Assembly (NCBI GenBank): GCA_963764195.1
Contig: CAVXRG010000007.1
Coordinates: 62,001 to 126,000, forward strand
Direction of reading: 5' to 3'
Source of the DNA: JBDSSS01 sp963764195
GTDB lineage: Bacteria > Actinomycetota > Actinomycetes > Actinomycetales > Dermatophilaceae
DNA length: 64,000 bases
The notes under the pieces were generated by a model. It saw nothing but the letters and a program-made list of their open reading frames with translations. It ran no database searches and had not been told where the DNA came from. This document shows positions 1 through 8,405 of the stretch, piece after piece; the stretch's first letter is position 1, and each line of letters opens with the position of its first letter. Position numbers and translations under genes: made by a program.

Positions 1-2
1 CC

Positions 3-1052
3 GTCAGCGGGGACAACGACTGGCTCGCCCTCGCGCGCGCCGACGCGACGAGCACGAGCACCCTCGTCATCGCCTTGCCGCTGCGCCAGCTCGACAACAC
101 CGTCACCCGCTTCCTCTGGTATGCCGCCGGGATCGGCGCGCTGGTCCTGCTCGTCTGCGCCGCGGCCGGCTGGTACCTCGTGCGGCGCACCTTCCGGCCG
201 CTGACCCGCATCGAGGACACGGCCGCCGCGATCGCCGCCGGTGACCTGACCCGCCGCGTCGACGTTCCCGACACCGACGACGAGGTCGCCTCGCTCGGCC
301 GGTCGCTCAACGCGATGCTCGCCCGGATCGAGCAGAGCTTCGCCGTGCGGGAGGCCAACGAGCGCAAGATGGCCCGCTTCATCGCCGACGCCTCGCACGA
401 GCTGCGCACCCCGCTCGCTGCCGTCTCGGGCTATGCCGAGCTCTACCGCCAGGGCGCGCTGCCGACGCCCGACGCCGTGGCCGGTGCGATGGGCCGGATC
501 GAGGGCGAGAGCCACCGGATGAGCGGCCTCGTCGAGGACCTGCTCGCCCTCGCCCGGCTCGACGGCGAGCGTCCGCTCGAGCTGCAGCCCGTCGACCTCG
601 CGGTGCTCGCGGCCGACGCGGCGCAGGACGCCCGCACGATCACCCCCGACCGGCGGTTCATCGTCTCCGGCATCGACGGCCCGATCCGGCCCACCGAGCT
701 CCTCGCCGACGAGCGACAGCTGCGCCAGGTCGTCACCAACCTCGTCACCAACGCCCGAGCCCACACCCCGCAGGGCTCGCCCATCGAGATCCTCGTCGGG
801 GGTGCCGGCCCCGGGCAGGTGGCCCTGCGCGTGCGCGACCACGGTGACGGCATACCGATGCAGGACCGCGACGCGGTGTTCGAACGCTTCTACCGCTCGG
901 ACTGGTCGCGCAGCCGTGGGCGCGGTGGCGGCAACGGTCTCGGGCTCGCGATCGTGCACGCCATCGTGCTCGCCCACAACGGCCGGGTACGAGTGGAGGA
1001 GACCCCCGGTGGTGGCGCGACGGTCGTCGTCGAGCTGCCCGTCCACCCATAG
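3..1052 (+). CDS. Sensor histidine kinase, C-terminal part (5' end cut by window)
   Basis: The frame is open from the first bases, so the N-terminus lies outside the window. Visible in order: end of an extracytoplasmic sensor region, a membrane helix (about residues 38-60), a HAMP linker, a HisKA domain with the H-box ASHELRTPL (His132 of the visible part), and a HATPase domain with N-box LVTNARAHTP, G1 DHGDGIP and G2 GNGLGLAIV. This is the complete phosphorelay core of a two-component kinase. Its response regulator is probably just upstream, outside the window. An HtrA-like protease gene follows about 110 bases later on the same strand, suggesting an envelope-stress theme, but the signal is unknown. 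Confidence 0.93.
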   Translation, partial: VSGDNDWLALARADATSTSTLVIALPLRQLDNTVTRFLWYAAGIGALVLLVCAAAGWYLVRRTFRPLTRIEDTAAAIAAGDLTRRVDVPDTDDEVASLGRSLNAMLARIEQSFAVREANERKMARFIADASHELRTPLAAVSGYAELYRQGALPTPDAVAGAMGRIEGESHRMSGLVEDLLALARLDGERPLELQPVDLAVLAADAAQDARTITPDRRFIVSGIDGPIRPTELLADERQLRQVVTNLVTNARAHTPQGSPIEILVGGAGPGQVALRVRDHGDGIPMQDRDAVFERFYRSDWSRSRGRGGGNGLGLAIVHAIVLAHNGRVRVEETPGGGATVVVELPVHP

Positions 1053-1165
1053 GGAGTGACCCCGTGACCGATCCCGAACCGCACAGCCCCTTCACAGCCC
1101 GACCACAAGACGATCCAAAGCACGGACGGTCTGATGGAGATCACAGACCACCGGAGGAGGAGCCC

Positions 1166-2455
1166 ATGACGCTCGCAACGGACAACAACGCCAGCGAGAA
1201 CGCCGCGGACACCACGCAGCAGATCCCGCAGTACAACTACTACGGGCAGACCACCCCGCCCGCCCCGCCGACCCCCCCGACGGGCACCCCCGGCGGCGGT
1301 CAGCCGACGCCCCCGCGGCGCGAGCGGCGCGGCCTCGCTGGCACCGCCGGCGTCGCCCTGCTCGCGGCGGTGCTCGCCAGCGGCGGGACGTATGCCGCGA
1401 CCCAGCTCGGGTCCGACGCCACCACCCCGGCCGCCTCCACGACGACGACCAACCCGAACAGCTCGCCGACGGTCATCCAGGGCACCGGGTCCACGACCGA
1501 CTGGACCGCCGTCGCGGCCGCCGTCACGCCGAGCGTCGTCAGCATCGACGTGACGACCCAGCAGGGTTCCGGCGCCGGCTCCGGCGTCGTCTTCGACGGC
1601 CAGGGCCACATCCTGACCAACAACCACGTCGTCGGTGACGCCACCGCACCGGGCGCGATCACCGTGACCCTCGCCGACGGCAGCACCTACGGCGCGACGA
1701 TCGTCGGCACCGACCCCTCGACCGACCTCGCCGTGATCAAGCTGAGTGGCACACCCTCGGGCCTCACGCCGATCACCCTCGGCGACTCCGAGGCACTCAA
1801 GGTCGGCGACCCGACGATGGCCGTCGGCAACCCGCTCGGCCTCTCCGGCACGGTCACGACCGGCATCGTCTCGGCCCTCAACCGCCCGGTGAGCACCGGC
1901 TCGGCCAACCCGCAGAGCGGCCAGTCCACCGGCGACACCGTCGTGACGAACGCCATCCAGACCTCGGCGGCGATCAACCCCGGCAACTCCGGCGGCGCGC
2001 TCGTCAACGCCAAGGGCGAGCTGATCGGCATCAACAGCTCGATCGCGCAGCTCGGCGCGACGAACGGCAGCCAGAGCGGCAACATCGGCATCGGCTTCGC
2101 GATCCCCGTCAAGGAGGCCCAGTCGATCGCCGACCAGCTGATCAAGACGGGCAAGGCCGAGCACGCCTTCCTCGGAGTCAGCGCCAAGGACACCCAGGTC
2201 ACCGACGGCAACGCCAAGCGCGCCGGGGCCGAGATCGCCGCGGTCACGAGCGGGACCCCCGCCGCGGCCGCCGGCATCAAGGCCGGCGACGTCATCATCG
2301 CGGTCGACGGCCAGCGGATCGACTCCTCGATGGCGCTCGTGGCGCAGATCCGCGAGCTCACCGCCGGGGACCAGACGAAGGTCACGATCATCCGCGACGG
2401 GGCCCGCCAGGACCTCAACGTCACCCTCGCGGTGAAGCCCACGACGTCCAACTGA
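1166..2455 (+). CDS. HtrA/DegP-like trypsin-type serine protease with PDZ domain
   Basis: 429 aa. A Pro/Gly/Tyr-rich cytoplasmic N-terminus is followed by one membrane anchor (about 50-75), a trypsin-like domain with the triad His154 (LTNNHVV), Asp187 (STDLAVIKL) and Ser275 (NPGNSGGAL), and a C-terminal PDZ domain (about 330-425). It should act outside the membrane in protein quality control. Start choice: an in-frame GTG exists at 1064, but 1064-1165 is rich in codons otherwise rare here (CCA, CAA, GAT, GGA, AGA), while the ATG at 1166 has a strong GGAGGAG Shine-Dalgarno. The 1053-1165 stretch is therefore more likely leader than coding. It sits directly behind a histidine kinase gene. Confidence 0.93.
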   Translation: MTLATDNNASENAADTTQQIPQYNYYGQTTPPAPPTPPTGTPGGGQPTPPRRERRGLAGTAGVALLAAVLASGGTYAATQLGSDATTPAASTTTTNPNSSPTVIQGTGSTTDWTAVAAAVTPSVVSIDVTTQQGSGAGSGVVFDGQGHILTNNHVVGDATAPGAITVTLADGSTYGATIVGTDPSTDLAVIKLSGTPSGLTPITLGDSEALKVGDPTMAVGNPLGLSGTVTTGIVSALNRPVSTGSANPQSGQSTGDTVVTNAIQTSAAINPGNSGGALVNAKGELIGINSSIAQLGATNGSQSGNIGIGFAIPVKEAQSIADQLIKTGKAEHAFLGVSAKDTQVTDGNAKRAGAEIAAVTSGTPAAAAGIKAGDVIIAVDGQRIDSSMALVAQIRELTAGDQTKVTIIRDGARQDLNVTLAVKPTTSN

Positions 2456-2477
2456 CCCACCGGGCTCCTCCCCCGCG

Positions 2478-2510
2478 CGAGGCCGGCACTCCCCACGGGT
2501 GCCGGCCTCG
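2478..2510 (+). terminator. Hairpin after the HtrA-like gene
   Basis: A perfect 12-bp stem (CGAGGCCGGCAC paired with GTGCCGGCCTCG) with a 9-base loop lies 22 bases after the stop codon. There is no T-run, as is common for actinobacterial terminators. Confidence 0.7.
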
Positions 2511-2559
2511 ACGGCGCCCGGGGCGGCTCCGGGCGTCCGGGAGGGGCCGCGCGGCGACC

Positions 2560-2565
2560 TAGGAT
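2560..2565 (+). promoter_or_regulatory. -10 box TAGGAT of a probable leaderless mRNA
   Basis: TAGGAT fits the TANNNT -10 pattern and ends 6 bases before the GTG start at 2572, so transcription would begin at or next to the start codon. No clear -35 and no Shine-Dalgarno are seen. The same arrangement recurs at several other genes in the window. Confidence 0.5.
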
Positions 2566-2571
2566 GCAGCG

Positions 2572-4080
2572 GTGACCCCGCACGACGACCCCTCCACCGC
2601 GACGCCGAGCCGGCTCGATCCCGCCGACGTCGCGACGACCGTCCGCGTCCTCGCCGAGGCCCCCTACCTCGAGCTCGACGACCCCGACTTCGAGACGCTC
2701 AAGCGGGCGGCGTCGCTGATGTACAAGCGGCTCAAGAAGGACCGGCGCAACGCCAAGACGTGGGCCGACCGCAAGGCCGACCGGACCGTCATCGAGTCGA
2801 CGGCGACCGGCTCCCCGATGCGCATCGACGACGAGACGAAGGGCATCCCCCTCGTCTCCACCGCCACCGGTGCGTACGCCGGAGAGCTGATCACCGCGCG
2901 CGGCTGCTACATCTGCAAGACCGACTACACCCTCGTCGACGCGTTCTACCACTGGCTCTGCCCCGACTGCGCCGCCATGTCGCACGCCAAGCGCGACCAG
3001 CGCACCGACCTCACCGGGCGCCGGGCCCTGCTCACCGGCGGCCGGGCCAAGATCGGGATGTACATCGCGCTGCGCCTGCTCCGCGACGGCGCCCACACGA
3101 CGATCACGACCCGCTTCCCCAAGGACGCGATGCGCCGCTTCTCGGCGATGGAGGACAGCGCCGACTGGATCCACCGGCTCAAGGTCGTCGGGATCGACCT
3201 GCGGGACCCCACGCAGGTCGTCGCCCTCGCCGACGAGGTGGCGGCGGCCGGTCCGCTCGACATCCTCATCAACAACGCCGCGCAGACGGTGCGCCGCTCC
3301 CCCGGGTCCTACAGCACCCTCGTCGAGCTCGAGTCCGCGCCGCTGCCCGACGGGGTGGCCCTGCCGGAGATGGTCACCTTCGACCGGGTCAGCGAGGCCC
3401 ACCCCGCAGCCATCGCCGGCGCGCTCGAGGACCACGCCGTGGCCCACCACGAGGGCGAGTCGCCCGAGCACGCCGTGGCCGCGCAGAACGCCGCGAGCAT
3501 GACCGCCCTGTCGCTGTCGGCCGGCCAGGCGAGCCTCGAGGCACACCGGGCCGGCACGGCCGTCGACGCCGGCGGACTGCACCCGGACCTCCAGACGACC
3601 AACTCCTGGACCCAGAAGGTCGAGCAGGTCGACCCACTCGAGCTGCTCGAGGTGCAGCTGTGCAACTCGACCGCGCCCTTCATCCTCATCTCCCGGCTGC
3701 GGGCGTCCCTGCGCGCCAGTGCGGCCCGTCGCACCTACGTCGTCAACGTCTCGGCGATGGAGGGCCAGTTCTCCCGGCGCTACAAGGGGGCCGGGCACCC
3801 CCACACCAACATGGCCAAGGCCGCCCTCAACATGCTGACCCGCACGAGCGCCGCCGAGATGCTCGAGACCGACGGCATCCTCATGACAGCCGTCGACACG
3901 GGCTGGATCACCGACGAGCGGCCGCACGACGAGAAGCTGCGGATCGCGGCCGAGGGCTGGCACGCCCCGCTCGACCTCGTCGACGGCGCGGCCCGGGTCT
4001 ACGACCCGATCGTGCGCGGCGAGGCGGGCGAGGACCTGCACGGCTGCTTCGTCAAGGACTACCGACCCAGCCCCTGGTAG
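2572..4080 (+). CDS. SDR-family oxidoreductase-like protein with an N-terminal zinc-ribbon
   Basis: 502 aa, about twice a classical SDR. The N-terminal 150 residues carry two CxxC pairs (Cys112/115 and Cys130/133) that look like a zinc ribbon. A Rossmann/SDR fold follows, with TGGRAKIG at 155-162, INNAA around 233-237 and the catalytic-type Ser394 (VNVSAMEG). The usual YxxxK motif is altered: Lys416 is present in HTNMAK but the Tyr position (412) is Thr. An inserted segment of roughly 100 residues separates NNAA from the active-site region. Substrate unknown; it could be a non-classical reductase or a binding protein. Probably monocistronic: a leaderless-type promoter lies before it and a strong hairpin after it. 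Confidence 0.85.
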   Translation: MTPHDDPSTATPSRLDPADVATTVRVLAEAPYLELDDPDFETLKRAASLMYKRLKKDRRNAKTWADRKADRTVIESTATGSPMRIDDETKGIPLVSTATGAYAGELITARGCYICKTDYTLVDAFYHWLCPDCAAMSHAKRDQRTDLTGRRALLTGGRAKIGMYIALRLLRDGAHTTITTRFPKDAMRRFSAMEDSADWIHRLKVVGIDLRDPTQVVALADEVAAAGPLDILINNAAQTVRRSPGSYSTLVELESAPLPDGVALPEMVTFDRVSEAHPAAIAGALEDHAVAHHEGESPEHAVAAQNAASMTALSLSAGQASLEAHRAGTAVDAGGLHPDLQTTNSWTQKVEQVDPLELLEVQLCNSTAPFILISRLRASLRASAARRTYVVNVSAMEGQFSRRYKGAGHPHTNMAKAALNMLTRTSAAEMLETDGILMTAVDTGWITDERPHDEKLRIAAEGWHAPLDLVDGAARVYDPIVRGEAGEDLHGCFVKDYRPSPW

Positions 4081-4106
4081 GCCCTCACACCTCCATCTTC
4101 GGGCAT

Positions 4107-4149
4107 CGTCGGAGGTCCTCCGGCGCCTGGCGCCGGAGGATCTCCGATG
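4107..4149 (+). terminator. Long GC-rich hairpin after the SDR gene
   Basis: The arms 4109-4127 and 4129-4147 form a 19-bp stem with a single G-T wobble and can be extended by two outer pairs. The single unpaired base implies the tip opens into a small loop. It lies between the SDR stop and the promoter of the transporter operon. Confidence 0.72.
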
Positions 4150-4236
4150 TCTCGGCAGGCGGACCGGGCGGGTGTCGCGGAGCAGATCCGACGTCTCAGG
4201 ACCGGGCAGAGGGCTCGCAGAAGCGGTCACTCTCGG

Positions 4237-4242
4237 TAGGGT
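4237..4242 (+). promoter_or_regulatory. -10 box TAGGGT of the amino acid ABC operon
   Basis: TAGGGT lies 35 bases before the GTG at 4277, leaving a short leader that carries the GGAAGG Shine-Dalgarno (4263-4268). No convincing -35 is visible. Confidence 0.45.
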
Positions 4243-4276
4243 CACGAGCACGCACTCCCTCTGGAAGGTCCACACC

Positions 4277-5122
4277 GTGTCGAAACTCTCGCAGCTGACC
4301 CGCTACACCGCCGCCGCCTGCCTCGGCGCCCTCGCGCTCGCCTCCTGTGGCTCGAGCTCGAGCGACGAGACCCCTGCCGCAGCCCCGTCAGGCGGCCCGC
4401 AGCTCATCTCGCCCGGCAAGCTCACGGTCTGCACCCACCTGTCCTACAAGCCTTTCGAGTTCAAGGACGACTCGGGCAAGGTCGTCGGGTTCGACATGGA
4501 CCTCGCCAACGCCGCGGCCAAGAAGCTCGGCGCCACCGTCGCGCTCGTCGACATCGAGTTCGCCTCGATCACGTCCGGCGCGGTCTTCGCGGCCAAGAAG
4601 TGTGACCTCGCCATGGGCGCGATCACCATCAACGACGCCCGCAAGAAGGCGGTCAACTTCTCCAACCCCTACTTCAGCGCCACCCAGGCCCTGCTCACCA
4701 AGAAGAGCTCCGGGGTCACCGACCTCGCCTCGCTCAAGGGCAAGAAGGTCGGCGTCCAGACCGACACGACCGGCCAGGCCTACGCCAAGGAGCAGGCCGA
4801 CGCCAACGGCTACGAGGTCGTCATCTTCGACGACCTGCCCACCGAGCTGACCGGTCTGCAGGCCGGCCGGGTCGACGCGATCATCAACGACAACGGGCCG
4901 CTCAACGACTTCGCCAAGGGCAACACCGACTACACCGTCGCCAAGGAGTTCGACACCGGCGAGAACTACGGCTTCGTGGGGCAGAAGGACGACCCCAACG
5001 CGACGAAGGTCATGGCGGCCTTCAACGAGGCGCTCGCGGCCTCGATCGCGGACGGCTCCTACAAGGAGAGCTACAAGACGTGGTTCGGCACCGAGCCCGC
5101 GGTGATGCCGAGCGCGTCGTGA
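4277..5122 (+). CDS. Polar amino acid ABC transporter, substrate-binding lipoprotein
   Basis: 281 aa family 3 periplasmic-type binding protein. The signal peptide ends in the lipobox LASC, predicting a lipid-anchored protein outside the membrane. The mature part begins KLTVCTHLSYKPFEF and contains VVGFDMDLANA and the AITINDAR region typical of glutamine/polar amino acid binders. The GTG start has GGAAGG 8 bases upstream. It is the first gene of a four-gene operon: binding protein, permease, ATPase, FAD oxidase. The exact amino acid cannot be read from sequence. Confidence 0.92.
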   Translation: MSKLSQLTRYTAAACLGALALASCGSSSSDETPAAAPSGGPQLISPGKLTVCTHLSYKPFEFKDDSGKVVGFDMDLANAAAKKLGATVALVDIEFASITSGAVFAAKKCDLAMGAITINDARKKAVNFSNPYFSATQALLTKKSSGVTDLASLKGKKVGVQTDTTGQAYAKEQADANGYEVVIFDDLPTELTGLQAGRVDAIINDNGPLNDFAKGNTDYTVAKEFDTGENYGFVGQKDDPNATKVMAAFNEALAASIADGSYKESYKTWFGTEPAVMPSAS

Positions 5123-5132
5123 GCTCACGCCC

Positions 5133-5954
5133 ATGACCTCTCCCGCCGCCACGCGGTCCTCGCGCAAGATGTCGCCGAGGAAGCGCGCGAAGCTCACCCG
5201 CGCGGTGCAGTATGCCGTGCTCGTCGTCGCCGTCATCGTGCTCCTCGCGGTGGCGGACTTCGGCCGCATCCAGAAGGTCTTCTTCCGCGGGGACCTCATC
5301 GTCGACACCCTCACCCAGGGGCTCGGGTCCGCGATGCTCAACACGCTGACCTACACGGCCGGCGCGTTCGCCATCGGGCTCGTGGGCGGCACGCTGCTGG
5401 CCCTCATGCGGCTGTCGTCGGTGGGGCCCTACCGGTGGATCGCGACCGCCTACATCGAGTTCTTCCGCGGGTTGCCGGCGATCATCGTGCTGCTCGCGTT
5501 CGGGCTGCTCCCGCTGGCCTTCCCCGGGCTGGAGATCCCGTTCGGGACCAACGGCATCGTCTGGCTCGCGCTGGGCGTGGTGGCAGCGGCATACATGGCC
5601 GAGACGATCCGGGCCGGCATCCAGGCGGTGCCCAAGGGCCAGGTCGAGGCGGCTCGCTCGCTCGGGATGCCGGCGGGGGCGGCGACCCGCAAGGTCGTGC
5701 TGCCCCAGGCGTTCCGGATCGTCACGCCGCCGCTGACCAACGAGCTGATCCTGCTCGTCAAGGACAGCTCGCTGGCCTACGTCATCGGGCTCTCGCTCGG
5801 CGGCTTCGAGCTGACGAAGTACGGCAAGGACCTCGCGAGCACCAACGCGAACCTCACCCCGCTTGTCGTGTCGGGCCTGTGCTACCTGGTGATCACGCTG
5901 CCGCTCACCCTCGTGGTGCGGCGGCTCGAGGCGAGAGCAGGGAAGGCGCTGTGA
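5133..5954 (+). CDS. Polar amino acid ABC transporter permease
   Basis: 273 aa with about six membrane helices. It has the BPD_transp_1 loop (EAARSLGMPAGAATRKVVLPQAF, about 176-198) that docks the ATPase. The FFRGLPAIIVLL and AYMAETIRAGI stretches are typical of the HisM/GlnP class. One protein probably forms a homodimer, since no second permease is present. It starts 10 bases after the binding protein and its stop overlaps the ATPase start as GTGA. Confidence 0.92.
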   Translation: MTSPAATRSSRKMSPRKRAKLTRAVQYAVLVVAVIVLLAVADFGRIQKVFFRGDLIVDTLTQGLGSAMLNTLTYTAGAFAIGLVGGTLLALMRLSSVGPYRWIATAYIEFFRGLPAIIVLLAFGLLPLAFPGLEIPFGTNGIVWLALGVVAAAYMAETIRAGIQAVPKGQVEAARSLGMPAGAATRKVVLPQAFRIVTPPLTNELILLVKDSSLAYVIGLSLGGFELTKYGKDLASTNANLTPLVVSGLCYLVITLPLTLVVRRLEARAGKAL

Positions 5955-6805
5955 GCGTGGACGAGAAGACGAAGGTCGTCGAGATCACCGGCCTGCGCAA
6001 GTCGTTCGGCGAGGTCGAGGTGCTCACCGACATCACGACGACGGTCCGCAAGGGCGAGGTCGTCTGCATCATCGGACCGTCGGGGTCGGGCAAGTCGACA
6101 CTGCTGCGATGCGTCAACCTGCTCGAGGACCCGAGCGGCGGGACGATCCTCGTCGACGGCCTCGACATCACCGACCCGGACTGCGACATCGACCAGGTGC
6201 GCAGTCGGATGGGCATGGTCTTCCAGCAGTTCAACCTCTTCGCGCACCTCAGCGTCCTCGACAACTGCACGGTGGCCCAGCGCGTCGTCCTCAAACGGTC
6301 GAAGGAGGAGGCCGAGGAGGTCGCCCGCGTCAACCTCGAGAAGGTCGGGCTCGCCGACCGCGGCGACGCCTTTCCCGCGCAGCTCTCCGGCGGCCAGCAG
6401 CAGCGCATCGCCATCGCGCGAGCCCTGTCGATGGACCCCGAGCTGATGCTCTTCGACGAGCCGACGTCGGCGCTCGACCCCGAGCTCGTCGGCGACGTGC
6501 TGTCGGTCATGCGCCGGCTCGCGTCCGAGGGCATGACGATGATGGTCGTCACGCACGAGATGGCCTTCGCCCGTGAGGTGGCCGACCGGGTCGTCTTCAT
6601 GGACGGCGGCGTCATCGTCGAGGAGGGCCCTCCCGGCCAGGTCATCGGGGCCCCCCAGCACCGCCGCACCCGGACCTTCCTCAAGCGTGTCCTCAACCCG
6701 ACGAACATCGACGACGAGGACGAGGACGAGGACCAGGAGCCCGACCGCAGGACGGACGACCGGACGCCGTCAGTGCCGGCGGAGCTCGAGGGGCACGGGA
6801 GCTGA
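5951..6805 (+). CDS. Polar amino acid ABC transporter ATPase
   Basis: 284 aa. Walker A GPSGSGKST, Q-loop MVFQQFNLF, signature LSGGQQQR, Walker B LMLFDEPTSALD and the switch His in VVTHEM are all intact, as in GlnQ/HisP ATPases. The last 35 residues form an unusual acidic tail (a DEDEDED run) beyond the normal family end. GTG start in a 4-base overlap with the permease; its stop overlaps the next start as TGATG. Confidence 0.93.
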   Translation: MSVDEKTKVVEITGLRKSFGEVEVLTDITTTVRKGEVVCIIGPSGSGKSTLLRCVNLLEDPSGGTILVDGLDITDPDCDIDQVRSRMGMVFQQFNLFAHLSVLDNCTVAQRVVLKRSKEEAEEVARVNLEKVGLADRGDAFPAQLSGGQQQRIAIARALSMDPELMLFDEPTSALDPELVGDVLSVMRRLASEGMTMMVVTHEMAFAREVADRVVFMDGGVIVEEGPPGQVIGAPQHRRTRTFLKRVLNPTNIDDEDEDEDQEPDRRTDDRTPSVPAELEGHGS

Positions 6806-8088
6806 TGGCGGGTCCCCGCGGCGAGGTCGCTGTCGTCGGGGCCGGGCTGATCGGCCTCTTCAGCGCCCACTACCTGCTCGAGCGGGGGTATGCCGTCACC
6901 CTCCTCGAGCGCGGCGACCCGGGGGGCGGCGCCTCCCGGGTCAACGGCGGCTGGGTGTGCCCGGCCCGCAGCGACCCGCTGCCCTCCTACCCGGTCGTGC
7001 GGGACGGCATCCGCTCGCTCGTGTCGCGCTCGGACGGTGGCTTCTTCCTCGCGCCGGCGGCCCTGCCCCGGGTGGCCGGGTTCCTCACCCGCTTCCTCGG
7101 CAGCGCGTCGCCGGGCCGGTTCGACCGGTCCTGGGACCAGCTCGACACCCTCAACGTCCGGACGGCGCCCCTCGTCGACGAGCTCGTCGCCGCGGGCGTC
7201 ATCGGCGACCTCTCGGACGAGGGCTTCCTCATGCTCCACCCGACGCGCGCCGAGGCGGAGGCGTCGCGGGCCTCCCTCGTGGCGGTGGCCCGGCGCGGCC
7301 TGTGCCCGGAGCCGGAGCCGGTCGTCGGCCGCGAGGCCCTGCTCGCCCTCGAGCCCGGCCTCGGACCGGAGGCGCGGTGGGGCTTCGTGCACCGGGGCGA
7401 CCGGTGGCTCGACCCGTCGCGCCTCGTCGACGCGCTCGTGGCGTCGGTCGAGGCCCGCGGCGCCCGCATCCTCACCGGGGCCGCGGTCAGCGCCGTGCGC
7501 CCCGGACCGTCCCACCAGTCCGGGCGGTCGGCGGTCACGGTCGTGACGGCCCGCGGCGACATCGAGGCGAGCCACGCGGTGATCGCCGCCGGGGCCTGGG
7601 CCGAGGGCCTGCTCCGACCCCTCGGGGTCCATGGGCACGTCACCCCCGGCAAGGGCTACAGCTTCACGATCCACCCCGAGGTGGCGCCCACGCACGTCCT
7701 GCGGCTCGGGGGGACCCACGTCGGGGTCACGCCCCTCGGCGACCGCGCGCGGCTCGTCGGCATGGTCGAGCTCGACGGCACCCATACACGGTTCCGCAGC
7801 GAGCGGGTCGAGGCGATGCGCCGGCTCGCCGCGCCCTACCTCACCGGGGTCGACTGGGACGCCTGCACCGACGAGCGGGTCGCGCCCCGGCCGCTCACCC
7901 CCGACGGCAAGCCCCTCATCGGCTGCGTGCCCGGCGCGGAGCGGGTCGTCGTGGCGACCGGGCACAACATGCTCGGCCTCTCCCTCGGCCCGGCGACCGG
8001 CACACTCGTGGCCGACCTCGTCGAGCGCGGCCCCGCCGCCGCGGTGTCGGCCTTCGACCCGATGCGCTTCACCCGTAGGTGGCCCTAG
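6805..8088 (+). CDS. FAD-dependent amino acid oxidase/dehydrogenase (DadA-like, DAO fold)
   Basis: 427 aa. The N-terminal dinucleotide-binding motif VVGAGLIGLFSAHYLLERG is followed by a substrate domain with the region TPGKGYSFT (about 280) and the C-terminal FAD motif TPDGKPLIGCVP...ATGHNMLGLSLGPATG, the hallmark of DadA-type D-amino acid dehydrogenases. It is the last gene of the transporter operon (TGATG overlap), so it probably oxidises the amino acid the ABC system imports. Whether the substrate is a D-amino acid, proline or an N-methyl amino acid is not settled by sequence. Confidence 0.85.
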   Translation: MAGPRGEVAVVGAGLIGLFSAHYLLERGYAVTLLERGDPGGGASRVNGGWVCPARSDPLPSYPVVRDGIRSLVSRSDGGFFLAPAALPRVAGFLTRFLGSASPGRFDRSWDQLDTLNVRTAPLVDELVAAGVIGDLSDEGFLMLHPTRAEAEASRASLVAVARRGLCPEPEPVVGREALLALEPGLGPEARWGFVHRGDRWLDPSRLVDALVASVEARGARILTGAAVSAVRPGPSHQSGRSAVTVVTARGDIEASHAVIAAGAWAEGLLRPLGVHGHVTPGKGYSFTIHPEVAPTHVLRLGGTHVGVTPLGDRARLVGMVELDGTHTRFRSERVEAMRRLAAPYLTGVDWDACTDERVAPRPLTPDGKPLIGCVPGAERVVVATGHNMLGLSLGPATGTLVADLVERGPAAAVSAFDPMRFTRRWP

Positions 8089-8172
8089 CCTGGCCGATCA
8101 CGCCACAGTAGGTCGCCGGCCGTCGGGGCCCGGCCGCATACCGTGGGGCGTGTGGGTGACGGGGCCCTCATC

Positions 8173-8274
8173 CCGTCGAGTGCGCACTTTCTCCCGCCCC
8201 GTCGAGTGCGCACTTTCTCCCGCCTCGTCGAGTGCGCACTTTCTCCCGTCCCGTCGAGTGCGCACTTTCTCCCG
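8173..8274. repeat. 26-bp tandem repeat, four copies, in a convergent spacer
   Basis: Four copies start at 8173, 8199, 8225 and 8251 with an exact 26-base period. Each holds the core GTCGAGTGCGCACTTTC with the 10-bp palindrome AGTGCGCACT, followed by TCCCG. Differences lie only at the unit edges. The spacer 8089-8405 (317 bp) separates the converging amino acid oxidase and GNAT genes and holds no gene. There are no unique spacers, so it is not a CRISPR array. Confidence 0.9.
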
Positions 8275-8308
8275 ACCCGTGCGGCGTCGTGGCGGGTGGG
8301 TGGTGTGT

Positions 8309-8328
8309 GAAAGTGCCCACTCGACGGG
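8309..8328. repeat. Inverted partial copy of the 26-bp repeat
   Basis: GAAAGTGCCCACTCGACGGG is the reverse complement of the repeat core with one change (CCC for CGC). With the copy at 8251-8274 it can fold into a stem of about 18 pairs, possibly a bidirectional terminator for the converging genes. Two direct copies of GTGGGCACG follow at about 8341-8358. Confidence 0.75.
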
Positions 8329-8405
8329 GTCAGCGGCCGGGTGGGCACGGTGGGCACGGTGGGAAGGTTGCGCCCGACCGTCGGGATGGTCGCCACCGGG
8401 GTGGC

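Noticed and set aside
1064..1165. Coding extension of the HtrA-like protease from a GTG at 1064
   Set aside because: Codons in this stretch are unlike the rest of the window and a strong Shine-Dalgarno points to the ATG at 1166.
1687..4275. Very long open frames on the strand opposite real genes, for example an 862-codon frame here and a 924-codon plus-strand frame at 12330-15104
   Set aside because: They are Arg/Gly/Asp-rich and lack recognisable domains, and are the mirror of GC-biased third positions in the true genes (SDR, pepN/htpX/nuoN).
8173..8274. Possible CRISPR array
   Set aside because: Repeats are head to tail with a 26-base period and no unique spacers, and no cas genes are present.
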